Assembly (NCBI RefSeq): GCF_003097515.1
Contig: NZ_CP029188.1
Coordinates: forward strand, 2,300,001 to 2,364,000
Origin: Streptomyces tirandamycinicus
Lineage (GTDB): Bacteria; Actinomycetota; Actinomycetes; Streptomycetales; Streptomycetaceae
Reading direction: 5' to 3'
Length of the DNA: 64,000 bases
Part shown: in pieces, positions 20,010-28,534 of the stretch
How positions within the stretch are numbered: position 1 is the first letter of the stretch
How the letters are laid out: every line of letters starts with the position of its first letter
Position numbers and translations under genes: made by a program
The notes under the pieces: generated by a model
Told to the model about the DNA's origin: nothing
Database searches by the model: none
Seen by the model: only the letters and a program-made list of their open reading frames with translations

Positions 20010-20513
20010 ATGAACAGCGACAGCGACCTCCAGATCGCCGGCGACATCCTCGAAGTCCCGCACCTGCTCCAGCCCGCCAAGGAGCACCCCTCGACGGTGG
20101 CCGAGTTCGCCGGACTCGCCCGCTCCATCGCCGAGGACCGCGCCCAGTGGGCTCACCTCGTCCGGTACGACGCCACGACGCGCTGGTACCACCGGCTCCG
20201 CACCGGCCCCGGCTACGAGGTCTGGCTGCTGTCCTGGGTACCGGGGCAGGGCAGCGGGCTGCACGACCACGGACCGTCCTCCGGTGTACTGACGGTCCTG
20301 GACGGCGAGTTGACGGAGCGCACCGCACGGGCCGACCGCACGCTGCCCGCCGGGGCACAGCGGGTCTTCGCACCCGGATATGCGCACGAGGTGGTCAACG
20401 ACTCGCTCGAGCCGGTCGTGAGCCTGCACGTCTACTTCCCCGGCCTGACCGAGATGCCGATGCACACGGCCCACTGCTCACCGGCCGCCCGGCAGGACGC
20501 CGTCGTCGTCTGA
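20010..20513 (+). CDS. Cysteine dioxygenase-like cupin protein
   Basis: 167 residues. Cupin fold with the iron-binding pair His85 and His87 in GLHDHGPSSGV and a third His at about 126 in PGYAHEVVN. Bacterial cysteine dioxygenases oxidise L-cysteine to cysteine sulfinate, removing excess thiol. Related cupins act on 3-mercaptopropionate or other thiols, so the substrate is not certain. The family has 160-200 residues, so it is full length. It is divergent from whiB over a long control region. The last codons and the stop are part of a 44-base tandem duplication. Confidence 0.88.
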   Translation: MNSDSDLQIAGDILEVPHLLQPAKEHPSTVAEFAGLARSIAEDRAQWAHLVRYDATTRWYHRLRTGPGYEVWLLSWVPGQGSGLHDHGPSSGVLTVLDGELTERTARADRTLPAGAQRVFAPGYAHEVVNDSLEPVVSLHVYFPGLTEMPMHTAHCSPAARQDAVVV

Positions 20514-20574
20514 CGGTGCCCGCGGGCGCCGCCCAGCAGGACGCCGTCGCCGTCTGACGGTGCCCGCGGGCGCC
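20487..20574. repeat. 44-bp tandem duplication across the cupin gene stop codon
   Basis: GGACGCCGTCG begins at 20495 and again at 20539. The following bases, including the TGA stop and a GCCCGCGGGC palindrome, are repeated almost exactly with a 44-base period. The second copy is outside the gene and repeats the QDAVxV-stop coding end. Confidence 0.8.
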
Positions 20575-20669
20575 GCCCGGCGGGCCCGCCCCCGTCACCG
20601 CGCCGGATCGCCCGTGCCCCCGGCCCGTCACCCGCGGACCGCGCCCTCATCGGGTGCGCCGGCGCCTGA

Positions 20670-20675
20670 CACACT
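20670..20675 (+). promoter_or_regulatory. -10-like CACACT, candidate leaderless promoter of cofD
   Basis: CACACT, six bases, then the cofD ATG at 20682. No ribosome site precedes the ATG, which fits a leaderless mRNA. Confidence 0.4.
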
Positions 20676-20681
20676 CTGAGC

Positions 20682-21638
20682 ATGCGCATTGTGGTTCTGG
20701 CCGGCGGCATCGGCGGTGCTCGATTTCTGCGTGGCCTCAAGGCGGCCGCCCCCGAAGCCGACATCACGGTCATCGGCAACACCGGTGACGACATCCATCT
20801 GTTCGGGCTGAAGGTCTGCCCTGACCTCGACACGGTGATGTACACGCTCGGCGGCGGCATCAACGAGGAGCAGGGCTGGGGACGCTCCGAGGAGACCTTC
20901 CAGGTCAAGAGCGAGCTGGCGGCGTACGGAGTGGGTCCCGAGTGGTTCGGGCTCGGTGACCGCGACTTCGCCACGCACATCGTCCGCACCCAGATGCTCG
21001 GCGCGGGCTATCCGCTGAGCGCCGTCACCGAGGCGCTGTGCGCGCGGTGGCAGCCCGGGGTGCGGCTGCTGCCGATGTCCGACGACCGCGTCGAGACCCA
21101 TGTCGCCGTCGACATCGACGGCGAACGCAGGGCCGTCCACTTCCAGGAGTACTGGGTCAGGCTGCGGGCGTCCGTCGACGCCCACGCCGTCGTGCCCGTC
21201 GGGGCCGAGCAGTCCAAGCCCGCACCGGGGGTGCTGGAGGCGATCGCCGAGGCCGACGTCGTCCTCTTCCCGCCGTCGAACCCGGTCGTGAGCGTGGGGA
21301 CGATCCTGGCGGTGCCGGGCATCCGGGAGGCGATCGCCGACGCGGGCGTACCGGTCGTGGGCCTCTCCCCCATCGTCGGGAACGCCCCCGTGCGCGGCAT
21401 GGCCGACAAGGTGCTGGCGGCGGTCGGGGTCGAGTCGACCGCGGCCGCCGTGGCACGCCACTACGGGTCCGGGCTGCTCGACGGCTGGCTCGTGGACACG
21501 GCGGACGCGGCGGCGGTGGCCGAGGTCGAGGAGGCGGGCATCCGCTGCCGGGCGGTGCCGCTGATGATGACCGATCTCGACGCCACGGCCGCCATGGCGC
21601 GCGAGGCGCTGGCGCTCGCCGAGGAGGTCCGGGGATGA
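20682..21638 (+). CDS. cofD: 2-phospho-L-lactate (phosphoenolpyruvate) transferase, F420 biosynthesis
   Basis: 318 residues, also called FbiA. It joins the lactyl- or enolpyruvyl-phosphate unit to the deazaflavin Fo, forming (dehydro-)F420-0. Start [19 protein letters not shown] gives the glycine-rich nucleotide loop. [31 protein letters not shown] and [14 protein letters not shown] are family signatures. Its stop overlaps the start of fbiB by four bases (ATGA), so the two F420 steps are coupled. No ribosome site is visible upstream, but a CACACT box stands six bases before the ATG. Confidence 0.96.
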   Translation: MRIVVLAGGIGGARFLRGLKAAAPEADITVIGNTGDDIHLFGLKVCPDLDTVMYTLGGGINEEQGWGRSEETFQVKSELAAYGVGPEWFGLGDRDFATHIVRTQMLGAGYPLSAVTEALCARWQPGVRLLPMSDDRVETHVAVDIDGERRAVHFQEYWVRLRASVDAHAVVPVGAEQSKPAPGVLEAIAEADVVLFPPSNPVVSVGTILAVPGIREAIADAGVPVVGLSPIVGNAPVRGMADKVLAAVGVESTAAAVARHYGSGLLDGWLVDTADAAAVAEVEEAGIRCRAVPLMMTDLDATAAMAREALALAEEVRG

Positions 21639-22933
21639 CCGCACCGTCCTACCGGGTGTGGGCGCTGCCGGGACTGCCCGAGGTGGGGCCCGGGGACGAC
21701 ATCGCGAAGCTGATCGCTGCCGGTGGTCCCGGCCTGGTGGACGGCGATGTGCTGCTCGTCACCTCGAAGATCGTCAGCAAGGCGGAGGGCCGGATCGTCG
21801 AGGCCGGCGACCGCGAGGCGGCGATCGACGCGGAGACGGTACGGGTGGTGGCCCGCCGCGGCGCCCTGCGCATCGTCGAGAACCGGCAGGGCCTGGTGAT
21901 GGCCGCTGCCGGGGTGGACGCCTCCAACACCCCCGCCGGGACGGTGCTGCTGCTGCCCGAGGACCCGGACGCCTCGGCCTCGCGCATCCGCGACGGGCTC
22001 CGGGACGCGCTCGGCGTCGAGGTGGGCGTGGTGATCACGGACACCTTCGGCCGGCCCTGGCGGGCGGGGCTCACCGATGTCGCCATCGGCGCCGCGGGCG
22101 TGCGGGTCCTGGACGATCTGCGCGGCGGCGCCGACACGCACGGCAACCGGCTCGACGTGACGGTCGTCGCCACCGCCGACGAGCTGGCGGCGGCCGGCGA
22201 TCTGGTCAAGGGCAAGGCGGCGGGACTGCCGGTGGCGGTGGTCCGCGGGCTGGGCCATGTCGTCGCGGACGGGGCCGACGGCGCCCGCGCGCTGGTACGG
22301 CCCGCGGCGGACGACATGTTCCGGCTCGGCACCTCGGAGGCGGTACGGGAGGCGGTGACCCGGCGCCGCACCGTGCGCGCCTTCACCGACGCTCCCGTGG
22401 ACCCGGATGCGGTCCGCCGCGCGGTGGCCGCAGCCGTGACCGCACCGGCCCCGCACCACACGACGCCCTGGCGCTTCGTGCTCCTGGAGTCGGAGTCCTC
22501 CCGGCTGCGTCTCCTCGACGCGATGCGCGACGCGTGGATCGCGGACCTGCGCCGCGACGGCAGATCGGAGGAGTCGATCGCGAAGCGGGTCCGGCGCGGC
22601 GACGTCCTGCGCAACGCGCCGTACCTGGCGGTGCCCTGCATGGTCACGGACGGCTCGCACCACTACGGCGACGAGCGCCGGGACGCGGCGGAGCGCGAGA
22701 TGTTCGTCGTCGCCGCGGGCGCGGGCGTGCAGAACTTCCTGGTCGCGCTGGCCGGTGAGCGGCTCGGGTCGGCATGGGTGTCGTCCACGATGTTCTGCCG
22801 CGATGTCGTCCGGGAGGTACTCGACCTGCCGCCGGGCTGGGACCCGATGGGCGCGGTCGCGATCGGACACGCGGCACAGGCTCCGGGAGAGCGGCCGGCG
22901 CGGGACGCGGAGGCGTTCATCGAGGTGCGGTGA
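21635..22933 (+). CDS. fbiB: F420-0:gamma-glutamyl ligase fused to FMN/nitroreductase domain
   Basis: 432 residues. The N-terminal half (about 1-245) is the CofE ligase that adds glutamates to F420-0, with [34 protein letters not shown] and [17 protein letters not shown]. The C-terminal half (about 250-432) is a nitroreductase fold ([35 protein letters not shown]). In mycobacterial FbiB that domain reduces dehydro-F420-0. The start at 21635 lies inside the cofD stop codon region. The longer open frame beginning at 21038 is read through cofD in another frame and is not the gene. Confidence 0.96.
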   Translation: MTAPSYRVWALPGLPEVGPGDDIAKLIAAGGPGLVDGDVLLVTSKIVSKAEGRIVEAGDREAAIDAETVRVVARRGALRIVENRQGLVMAAAGVDASNTPAGTVLLLPEDPDASASRIRDGLRDALGVEVGVVITDTFGRPWRAGLTDVAIGAAGVRVLDDLRGGADTHGNRLDVTVVATADELAAAGDLVKGKAAGLPVAVVRGLGHVVADGADGARALVRPAADDMFRLGTSEAVREAVTRRRTVRAFTDAPVDPDAVRRAVAAAVTAPAPHHTTPWRFVLLESESSRLRLLDAMRDAWIADLRRDGRSEESIAKRVRRGDVLRNAPYLAVPCMVTDGSHHYGDERRDAAEREMFVVAAGAGVQNFLVALAGERLGSAWVSSTMFCRDVVREVLDLPPGWDPMGAVAIGHAAQAPGERPARDAEAFIEVR

Positions 22934-23320
22934 GTACGGCGCGCGAGGGGCGCGGCGGGCCGCCGCCGCGGCCGGGGTGACGTGTGCACGGCCTGCGCCA
23001 GGAGCACCCGTCGCAAGGACGCGGCGCGTCAGGGGGGCGGCGGGGGCGCGGCGCGGAGGCGGGTGTCATCGGGCCGGGTGAGGAACCGGCGGCAGCCACG
23101 GGCGACGGGGCTCGGCACGCGTGAGCAGAAGGGTGCCGGGAGCCGGGCGACGGGGGCACGGCACGCGTGAGCGAAAGGATGCCGGGAGCCGGGCGACGGA
23201 ACGTGGCCCGTGGGGCACGGCACCAACGGGCGAGGGCGTCGGGCCGAGGGCGTCGGGCCGAGGGCGTCGGGCCGAGGGCGTCGGGCCGGGGCGGTCCCCT
23301 GGCGGTGCCCGCCGGGCCGC
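22934..23320. repeat. Intergenic repeats after fbiB
   Basis: 387 bases between convergent genes. Two copies of a roughly 41-base unit start at 23113 and 23159 (GGCACGCGTGAGC, then GTGCCGGGAGCCGGGCGACGG). Four perfect copies of the 14-mer CGAGGGCGTCGGGC follow at 23231-23286. No gene or clear terminator. Confidence 0.75.
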
Positions 23321-24361
23321 TCACAGCCTGCCGATGTCCCAGCGGGGCATCTTCGGTGTGCGGCGGGGCGGGACCTGGCCGCCGAGGAGGATGAAGCGGG
23401 CCGCTCGGTGGCGCTGGCCGGCGTACGGGGCGAGGAGTTCGAGCATCACCGCGTCGTCCGCGTCCCGGTCTCCCGCGAGGGCGTAGCCCACGATGCGGGG
23501 CAGATGGAGGTCCCCGACGGTGATCGCGTCCGGTGCTCCGTTGCTGCGCTGGATGGTCTCGGCGGAGGTCCAGGGGCCGATCCCGGGGATCAGTTCCAGG
23601 CGCGCCATGGCCGCCCCGGGCTCCATCGAGGCGGCCTCCTCCATCCGGCGCGCGACGCGGACCGCGCGCAGGATCGTGGACGCGCGCTTGTCGTCGACTC
23701 CCGCGCGGTGCCACTCCCAGGAGGGGATCATCGCCCAGGTGCGGGCGTCCGGCATGACGTGCATCCGGTCGGGGCACGGGCCGGGGGCGGGCTCGCCGTA
23801 CTTGCGTACGAGGAGACGCCAGGCGCGGTAGGCCTCGTCCGTGGTGACCTTCTGCTCCAGGATCGACGGGATCAGGTTCTCCAGGACCAGTCCCGTACGG
23901 GTGAGGCGCAGTCCGGCGCGGCGGCGGTGGCTGGCCGCGACGAGGCGGTGCCGCGGCTCGAAGGCGGCCGGGTCGTCCAGGTCCCCCAGCATCGCGGGCA
24001 GTTGTTCGAGGAGCCACTCGGCTCCGCGACCCCAGGCCGCCGCGTGCACCGCCGTGCCCTTCGCCCTCACGCGCAGGGTGCCCGGGCCCGCGGGAGTCCG
24101 GGTGGCGCGCCAGACGGAGCCGTCGGGGGCCGTGCGGAACGTCGGGTCGCCCGGGCCGCGCCGGAGCGGCCCGAGCACCAGCCCGAGGTCCAGCGGTCCC
24201 GGGGGGACATAGGTGCGCTCCCGCCCTACGGTCGTCGCCCCGGGTGCGGACGCCGTTCCGGGTGCGGGTCCGGGCGCGGGTCTGGAGGCGGGTACGGCGG
24301 CCTCGCCGCCGCGCACCGTGGTGCGGGTGACGGCGGGCCGGGGGGCGAAGCGTCCTGCCAC
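23321..24361 (-). CDS. HhH-GPD DNA glycosylase (3-methyladenine glycosylase II-like)
   Basis: 346 residues. After a Pro/Ala-rich N terminus (residues 1-50) comes an AlkA-like N domain and then the helix-hairpin-helix, LIPGIGPWTSAETIQRS. The catalytic aspartate is in ITVGDLHLPRIV. It would remove alkylated bases such as 3-methyladenine. The exact base specificity cannot be told. It has no iron-sulfur cysteines, unlike EndoIII and MutY. It is transcribed toward fbiB and downstream of the NDP-sugar gene across a repeat-filled gap. Confidence 0.88.
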   Translation of the reverse strand: MAGRFAPRPAVTRTTVRGGEAAVPASRPAPGPAPGTASAPGATTVGRERTYVPPGPLDLGLVLGPLRRGPGDPTFRTAPDGSVWRATRTPAGPGTLRVRAKGTAVHAAAWGRGAEWLLEQLPAMLGDLDDPAAFEPRHRLVAASHRRRAGLRLTRTGLVLENLIPSILEQKVTTDEAYRAWRLLVRKYGEPAPGPCPDRMHVMPDARTWAMIPSWEWHRAGVDDKRASTILRAVRVARRMEEAASMEPGAAMARLELIPGIGPWTSAETIQRSNGAPDAITVGDLHLPRIVGYALAGDRDADDAVMLELLAPYAGQRHRAARFILLGGQVPPRRTPKMPRWDIGRL

Positions 24362-24475
24362 GGAGAAGGTCCTGGGTGCGCCGGGGTGCCGAGGTCGGTA
24401 CCGAGCCTAGGCGGTCGCCGTACGGTTCCGCAGCGGGACCTCGCGACCGCGGCACCGGACAGCCGGGCACGCCCC

Positions 24476-24589
24476 GCGACCACCGCCGTGCCCCGGGACA
24501 GCCGGCATGGCCGGCGACCACCGCCGTGCCCCGGGACAGCCGGCATGGCCGGCGACCACTGGCATGCCCCGGGACAGCCGGCGCGGCTC
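24476..24589. repeat. 38-bp tandem repeat, three copies
   Basis: Units start at 24476, 24514 and 24552 with GCGACCAC and contain TGCCCCGGGACAGCCGGC. Copies one and two are nearly identical and the third has diverged. They lie between the glycosylase start and the end of the NDP-sugar synthase gene. The unit carries an internal GCCGGCATGGCCGGC inverted repeat. Confidence 0.85.
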
Positions 24590-24611
24590 GGGGCGTCGGG
24601 CCCGGCCGTCG

Positions 24612-25703
24612 CTACTGGTCGGAGGAGAAGCGGATCGCGCCCGCCGGGAGGTGGGCGTCGCACCAGACACGGACCCCGTCGCGCAGTTCGTTGTCGGCTC
24701 CGATGACCGCGCCGTCGCCGACGACCGTGTCCGTGAGGACCGTACGGGCACCCACGCGCGCGCCCGCGCCGACGAGCGAGTCCGTGATCACCGCGCCGGC
24801 CTCGACCACCGCGCCGTCCAGGAGGGTGCTGCCGCTGATCCGGGCGCCCTCGCCCACGGTGGCGCCCTCCCCCACGACCGTCCCCCCGGTCAGCTTGGCG
24901 TCGGCGGCGACCCTGGCCGTCGGCAGGACGAGCCGGTCCCCGCAGCGCCCCGGCACCGCCGGGGACGGGGCACGGCCGAGCACCAGGTCGGCGGAGCCGC
25001 GGACGAACGCCTGCGGAGTGCCGAGGTCCAGCCAGTACGTGGAGTCGACCATGCCCTGGAGGTGGGCCCCGGAACTCAGCAGTTCGGGAAAGGTCTCGCG
25101 CTCGACGGAGACCGGCCGGCCCGTGGGGATGCGGTCGATCACGGAGCGGCGGAAGACGTAGGCGCCGGCGTTGATCTGGTCGGTGACGATCTCCTCGGGC
25201 GTCTGCGGCTTCTCCAGGAACGCCGTGACCCTGCCGGTGGCGTCCGTGGGAACCAGGCCGAACGCCCGCGGATCCTCGACACGGGACAGATGGAGCGACA
25301 CCTCGGCCCCCGAGGACCGGTGGGTGCCGACGAGGGCCCGGATGTCGAGTCCCGTGAGGATGTCCCCGTTGAAGACGAGCACCGGGTCGTCCGGGCCGGA
25401 CCGCAGCCGGGAGGCGACGTTCCGGATCGCCCCGCCCGTGCCGAGCGGCTCCACCTCGGTGACGTACTCAAGATGCAGTCCGAGCGACGAACCGTCCCCG
25501 AAGTACGGCTCGAAGACCTCCGCCAGGTACGACGTCGCCAGCACGATGTGCTCGACACCCGCGGCGCGCGCCCGCGCGAGCTGGTGCGTGAGGAACGGCA
25601 CCCCCGCCGCCGGGACCATGGGCTTCGGCGTGTTCACGGTGAGTGGGCGAAGTCGTGTGCCTTTGCCGCCGACCAGGAGGATCGCTTCTTGGGCCTGGGT
25701 CAA
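24612..25703 (-). CDS. NDP-sugar synthase (mannose-1-phosphate guanylyltransferase-like)
   Basis: 363 residues from the TTG at 25703 (LTQAQEAILLVGGKGTRLRPLT), the start that fits the family; GAAGG stands just before it. The only other in-frame start is a GTG at 25787 with no ribosome site. The nucleotidyltransferase domain (1-235) has the GGKGTRLRPLT loop, NTPKPMVPAAGVPFL and FNGDILTGLD. A left-handed beta-helix of hexapeptide repeats follows (GGTVVGEGATVGEGARISGS). It would make GDP-mannose or a related NDP-sugar from the mannose-1-phosphate provided by ManB. Confidence 0.88.
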   Translation of the reverse strand: MTQAQEAILLVGGKGTRLRPLTVNTPKPMVPAAGVPFLTHQLARARAAGVEHIVLATSYLAEVFEPYFGDGSSLGLHLEYVTEVEPLGTGGAIRNVASRLRSGPDDPVLVFNGDILTGLDIRALVGTHRSSGAEVSLHLSRVEDPRAFGLVPTDATGRVTAFLEKPQTPEEIVTDQINAGAYVFRRSVIDRIPTGRPVSVERETFPELLSSGAHLQGMVDSTYWLDLGTPQAFVRGSADLVLGRAPSPAVPGRCGDRLVLPTARVAADAKLTGGTVVGEGATVGEGARISGSTLLDGAVVEAGAVITDSLVGAGARVGARTVLTDTVVGDGAVIGADNELRDGVRVWCDAHLPAGAIRFSSDQ

Positions 25704-25838
25704 TGCCTTCTCTGCTTCCTGCTGGGGCCGGGCGATTCGTGCGTATGACCGGCCAGTGTATGCAGCCTGTCCGTACGTATGCGGCACCGCCGGACCAAAC
25801 GGTCCGGCGGGCGCGCGGTATGACGGCGGGTGGGGTCC

Positions 25839-27320
25839 TCAGCGGCCCTGGAGTCTGGCCGCGACGGTGCGGGCCGTGCCGAGCTGGCCGTAGAGGAGGG
25901 TCCCCGGGCAGTCGGTGGCGAATCCGTCCCGGTGCCCGGAGATGACGTTGAGCTTGGCCTTCGTCCCCTTCGCGTACTTGTTGCCGCCACCTGACGTCAG
26001 ATATGTCGTGGACTTCGGGTTGACCCCGAAAAGCCCGAGCTTCCATGCGGTGAGTTTGGCGATGGCCTCCACCGCGGCCTTGGGCGGAGCGGTCGAACTG
26101 TACGTTCCGAGCACGGCGATACCCATGCTGTTCGTGTTAAATCCGCGTGTATGTGCGCCGAGGACCGGTTTGGCCACGCCTCCTGCCCTGCCTTCGTAGA
26201 TGTTTCCGCACTTGTCGACGGCGAAGTTGTAGCCGATGTCCCGCCAGCCGCTGCTCTCCACGTGGTAGCGGTAGATACTGCGCAGGACGGAGGCCGACTG
26301 GGCGCAGGTGAACCGGTTGCCCGTGGCGGTGTGGTGGACGAAGGCGGCCTGGACCGTCTTCGTGTAGACGAACTGCTTCTCGCGCAGGGCCTCGTCCGCA
26401 CCCCAGCCCTTGCGCGTGACGATGCCGGGCCGCGGTCCGATGTACGGCTTGGCGAACCCGTACGCCATGGCCTGCGCCTCCGTCTCCGCCTTGGTCAGCG
26501 GGAGGATCGCGTCGGCGCCGAGGGGCGCGAGGTCCGCGTTGACGGCGGAGGCCGCGGCGGACTCGGGCGTGAGCGACGCGGTGAGGGCCGGGTCGACCAC
26601 GAATCCGGGCAGTTCCTCGTACACGCCTTCGCCGGGTACGGCGATCTCGGGCCGCTCCGGGAGGGGGTTCAGCGGCGGGGGCTTCTGCGGCGCGGGATTC
26701 ACCGGGCTTCCCGGCTGCGGCACTTCCGGCTGGGGCACTTCCGGTTGGGGGCTGCCCGGCTGCGGGGTCTCCGGTCGCGGGGTCTGGGGTAGTCCGTCGC
26801 CCGGGTCGACGAGCTCCAGCCGCAGACCGCCCGGAAGGGGCGGCGTGGCGGAGCGGGGCGCACCCGGAGCCGACTCGGGCCGGACCCGGACCGCGACGGC
26901 GTCCGACGCACCGACCCACAGGGGAGCGGTCGCTCCCCGCACCGTGCCGGCGGCCCGCTCCGGGGAGCCCGGGTCCGGGGCGTGTGCGGCGTCGTGGCTC
27001 TCCACGTCCTGCCACGGGGACCACGCACCCGAGCCGGTGGCACGGGTACGGACCTGGACCGAGGCGTGGAGCTCGCGGTCCGGGTCCTCCCAGACGACAC
27101 CCACGAGGGAGAAGGGGCGGGTCTCGCGCTGCGGCAGCCCCTGGGCGACCGTCCCGCCGGCCGCGCGCTCGCGGCCGGGCAGCGGGACCAGGGGCAACGA
27201 CTGTGTCGAGCCCGGGACATCCGGCACGCGCGACGCCGCGGAGGCCTCGGGGGTGAGTGCGGGAAGGACGAGGGCGGCGGTACAGGCGGCACCGATGGAG
27301 GAGGCGAGGTAGGCACGCAT
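25839..27320 (-). CDS. Secreted peptidoglycan-recognition N-acetylmuramoyl-L-alanine amidase
   Basis: 493 residues from MRAYLASSIGAACTAAL at 27320, with a GAGGATC site and a signal peptide cut after about ASA (residue 29). A beta-rich N-terminal domain (30-200) and a Pro-rich hinge with PQPEVPQP repeats lead to a C-terminal PGRP/amidase_2 domain (about 300-490). Zinc ligands are His in VHHTATGN, plus His and Cys in ISGHRDGFATDCPG. It would cleave the bond between MurNAc and the stem peptide outside the cell. It is close to the LCP cluster and so probably part of wall turnover. Confidence 0.92.
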   Translation of the reverse strand: MRAYLASSIGAACTAALVLPALTPEASAASRVPDVPGSTQSLPLVPLPGRERAAGGTVAQGLPQRETRPFSLVGVVWEDPDRELHASVQVRTRATGSGAWSPWQDVESHDAAHAPDPGSPERAAGTVRGATAPLWVGASDAVAVRVRPESAPGAPRSATPPLPGGLRLELVDPGDGLPQTPRPETPQPGSPQPEVPQPEVPQPGSPVNPAPQKPPPLNPLPERPEIAVPGEGVYEELPGFVVDPALTASLTPESAAASAVNADLAPLGADAILPLTKAETEAQAMAYGFAKPYIGPRPGIVTRKGWGADEALREKQFVYTKTVQAAFVHHTATGNRFTCAQSASVLRSIYRYHVESSGWRDIGYNFAVDKCGNIYEGRAGGVAKPVLGAHTRGFNTNSMGIAVLGTYSSTAPPKAAVEAIAKLTAWKLGLFGVNPKSTTYLTSGGGNKYAKGTKAKLNVISGHRDGFATDCPGTLLYGQLGTARTVAARLQGR

Positions 27321-27434
27321 GGCACGATCCTCGGGCGGCGGCGGGGCGACCGCCCGACGGGAATCCGGGGCGCGTTCGGCCCGTCCGGGGGACGGGGTCA
27401 CCGGGACGGCGGCACCCGCGCGGCGGCCGCGGCG

Positions 27435-27440
27435 TACCCT
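27435..27440 (+). promoter_or_regulatory. -10 box TACCCT, candidate leaderless promoter
   Basis: TACCCT, seven bases, then the GTG at 27448 of the TIGR03089 gene. No ribosome site is visible. Confidence 0.5.
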
Positions 27441-27447
27441 TGCGCGG

Positions 27448-28200
27448 GTGAACGCCAGCGACCGCACCCCAGCCGACCTGCTGCGATCCGCGCTCGCCGC
27501 GGACCCCGCACGCCCCCTGGTCACCTTCTACGACGACGCCACCGGTGAGCGCGTGGAATTGTCCGTGGCCACCTTCGCCAATTGGGTGGCCAAGACATCG
27601 AACCTGCTCCAGGACGGCCTGTCCGCCGAGCCGGGCGACCGGCTCGCCCTGCTGCTGCCCGCCCACTGGCAGACCGCGGTGTGGCTGCTCGCCTGCTCCT
27701 CGGTGGGAGTCGTCGCGGACGTCGGCGGCGACCCGGCGGCCGCGGACCTGGTCGTGAGCGGCCCGGACACCCTCGACACCGCCCGTGCCTGCTCCGGTGA
27801 GCGGATCGCGCTGGCGCTGCGCCCGCTCGGCGGGCGGTTCCCGCAGGCGCCGGAGGGCTTCGTGGACTACGCGGTCGAGGTCCCCGGCCAGGGCGACCGC
27901 TTCGCCCCGTACGCGCCCGTCGACGCGGACGCTCCCGCGCTCGCCGTCGCAGGCGCGGAGTTCACCGGGGCGCAGCTCGTGGCGCGCGCCCGCGCGGACG
28001 CGGACGAGCTGGGTCTGGCGCCGGGCTCCCGGCTGCTGTCCGGGCGCGGCTACGCGACCTGGGAGGGACTGTCCGCCGGACTGTACGCACCGCTCGCGTC
28101 CGGCGGCTCGGTCGTGCTCTGCCGGAACCTGGACCGGCTTCCGGCGCAGGACCTGGGGAAGCGCGTCGAGAGCGAGCGGGTGACGGACACGGCGGTCTGA
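27448..28200 (+). CDS. TIGR03089 family protein (acyl-CoA synthetase-like, truncated)
   Basis: 250 residues from the GTG at 27448 (VNASDRTPADLLRSAL); the 43 codons before it in frame are non-coding. It resembles the N-terminal part of AMP-binding acyl-CoA synthetases (LVTFYDDATGERVELSVATFANWVAKTSNLLQ, then GDRLALLLPAHWQTAVWLLA) but lacks the ATP-binding P-loop and the C-terminal catalytic lysine domain. It is thus unlikely to be a synthetase alone. The family is actinobacteria-specific with unknown role. Divergent from the amidase gene. Confidence 0.88.
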   Translation: MNASDRTPADLLRSALAADPARPLVTFYDDATGERVELSVATFANWVAKTSNLLQDGLSAEPGDRLALLLPAHWQTAVWLLACSSVGVVADVGGDPAAADLVVSGPDTLDTARACSGERIALALRPLGGRFPQAPEGFVDYAVEVPGQGDRFAPYAPVDADAPALAVAGAEFTGAQLVARARADADELGLAPGSRLLSGRGYATWEGLSAGLYAPLASGGSVVLCRNLDRLPAQDLGKRVESERVTDTAV

Positions 28201-28534
28201 TCCGCGGACTCCGGCGGTTCGGGCGCCCCGCCCTCGCGCGGGCGCGCGGACCGGCGTTCGAGGCGTTCAGCCGGCAGAAGGCTTGCCCCGCGCCCCGCAC
28301 GCGTACACGCCCCGCCCGCGCACGCGTACGCGCCCTCGCGCGGGCGCATGCGGCGCAGGCCCCCCACCCGGGCCGTACCGCCCACACACGCCCTGAGCTG
28401 CGGCGTCGCGCGGCGAGCGGCTCGGAGTTCACCCGTTCGGCCCAGTGCACCCCGGGCCCGCAGGCCGCGGCGGCGGGTCCGGTGGATCATCGGCGGTGGG
28501 TACTGCGACCGACCACCGGGAGGACCGACACCAC
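28201..28534. terminator. Gap with GC-rich hairpins, possible terminator
   Basis: 334 bases. Repeated CGCGTAC/CGCGGGCGC motifs occur. The clearest stem is GCGCCC (28330-28335) with GGGCGC (28342-28347); a similar CGCCC...GGGCG lies near 28230. A GGGAGGAC ribosome site for the next gene is at the right end. No coding sequence is supported. Confidence 0.4.
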
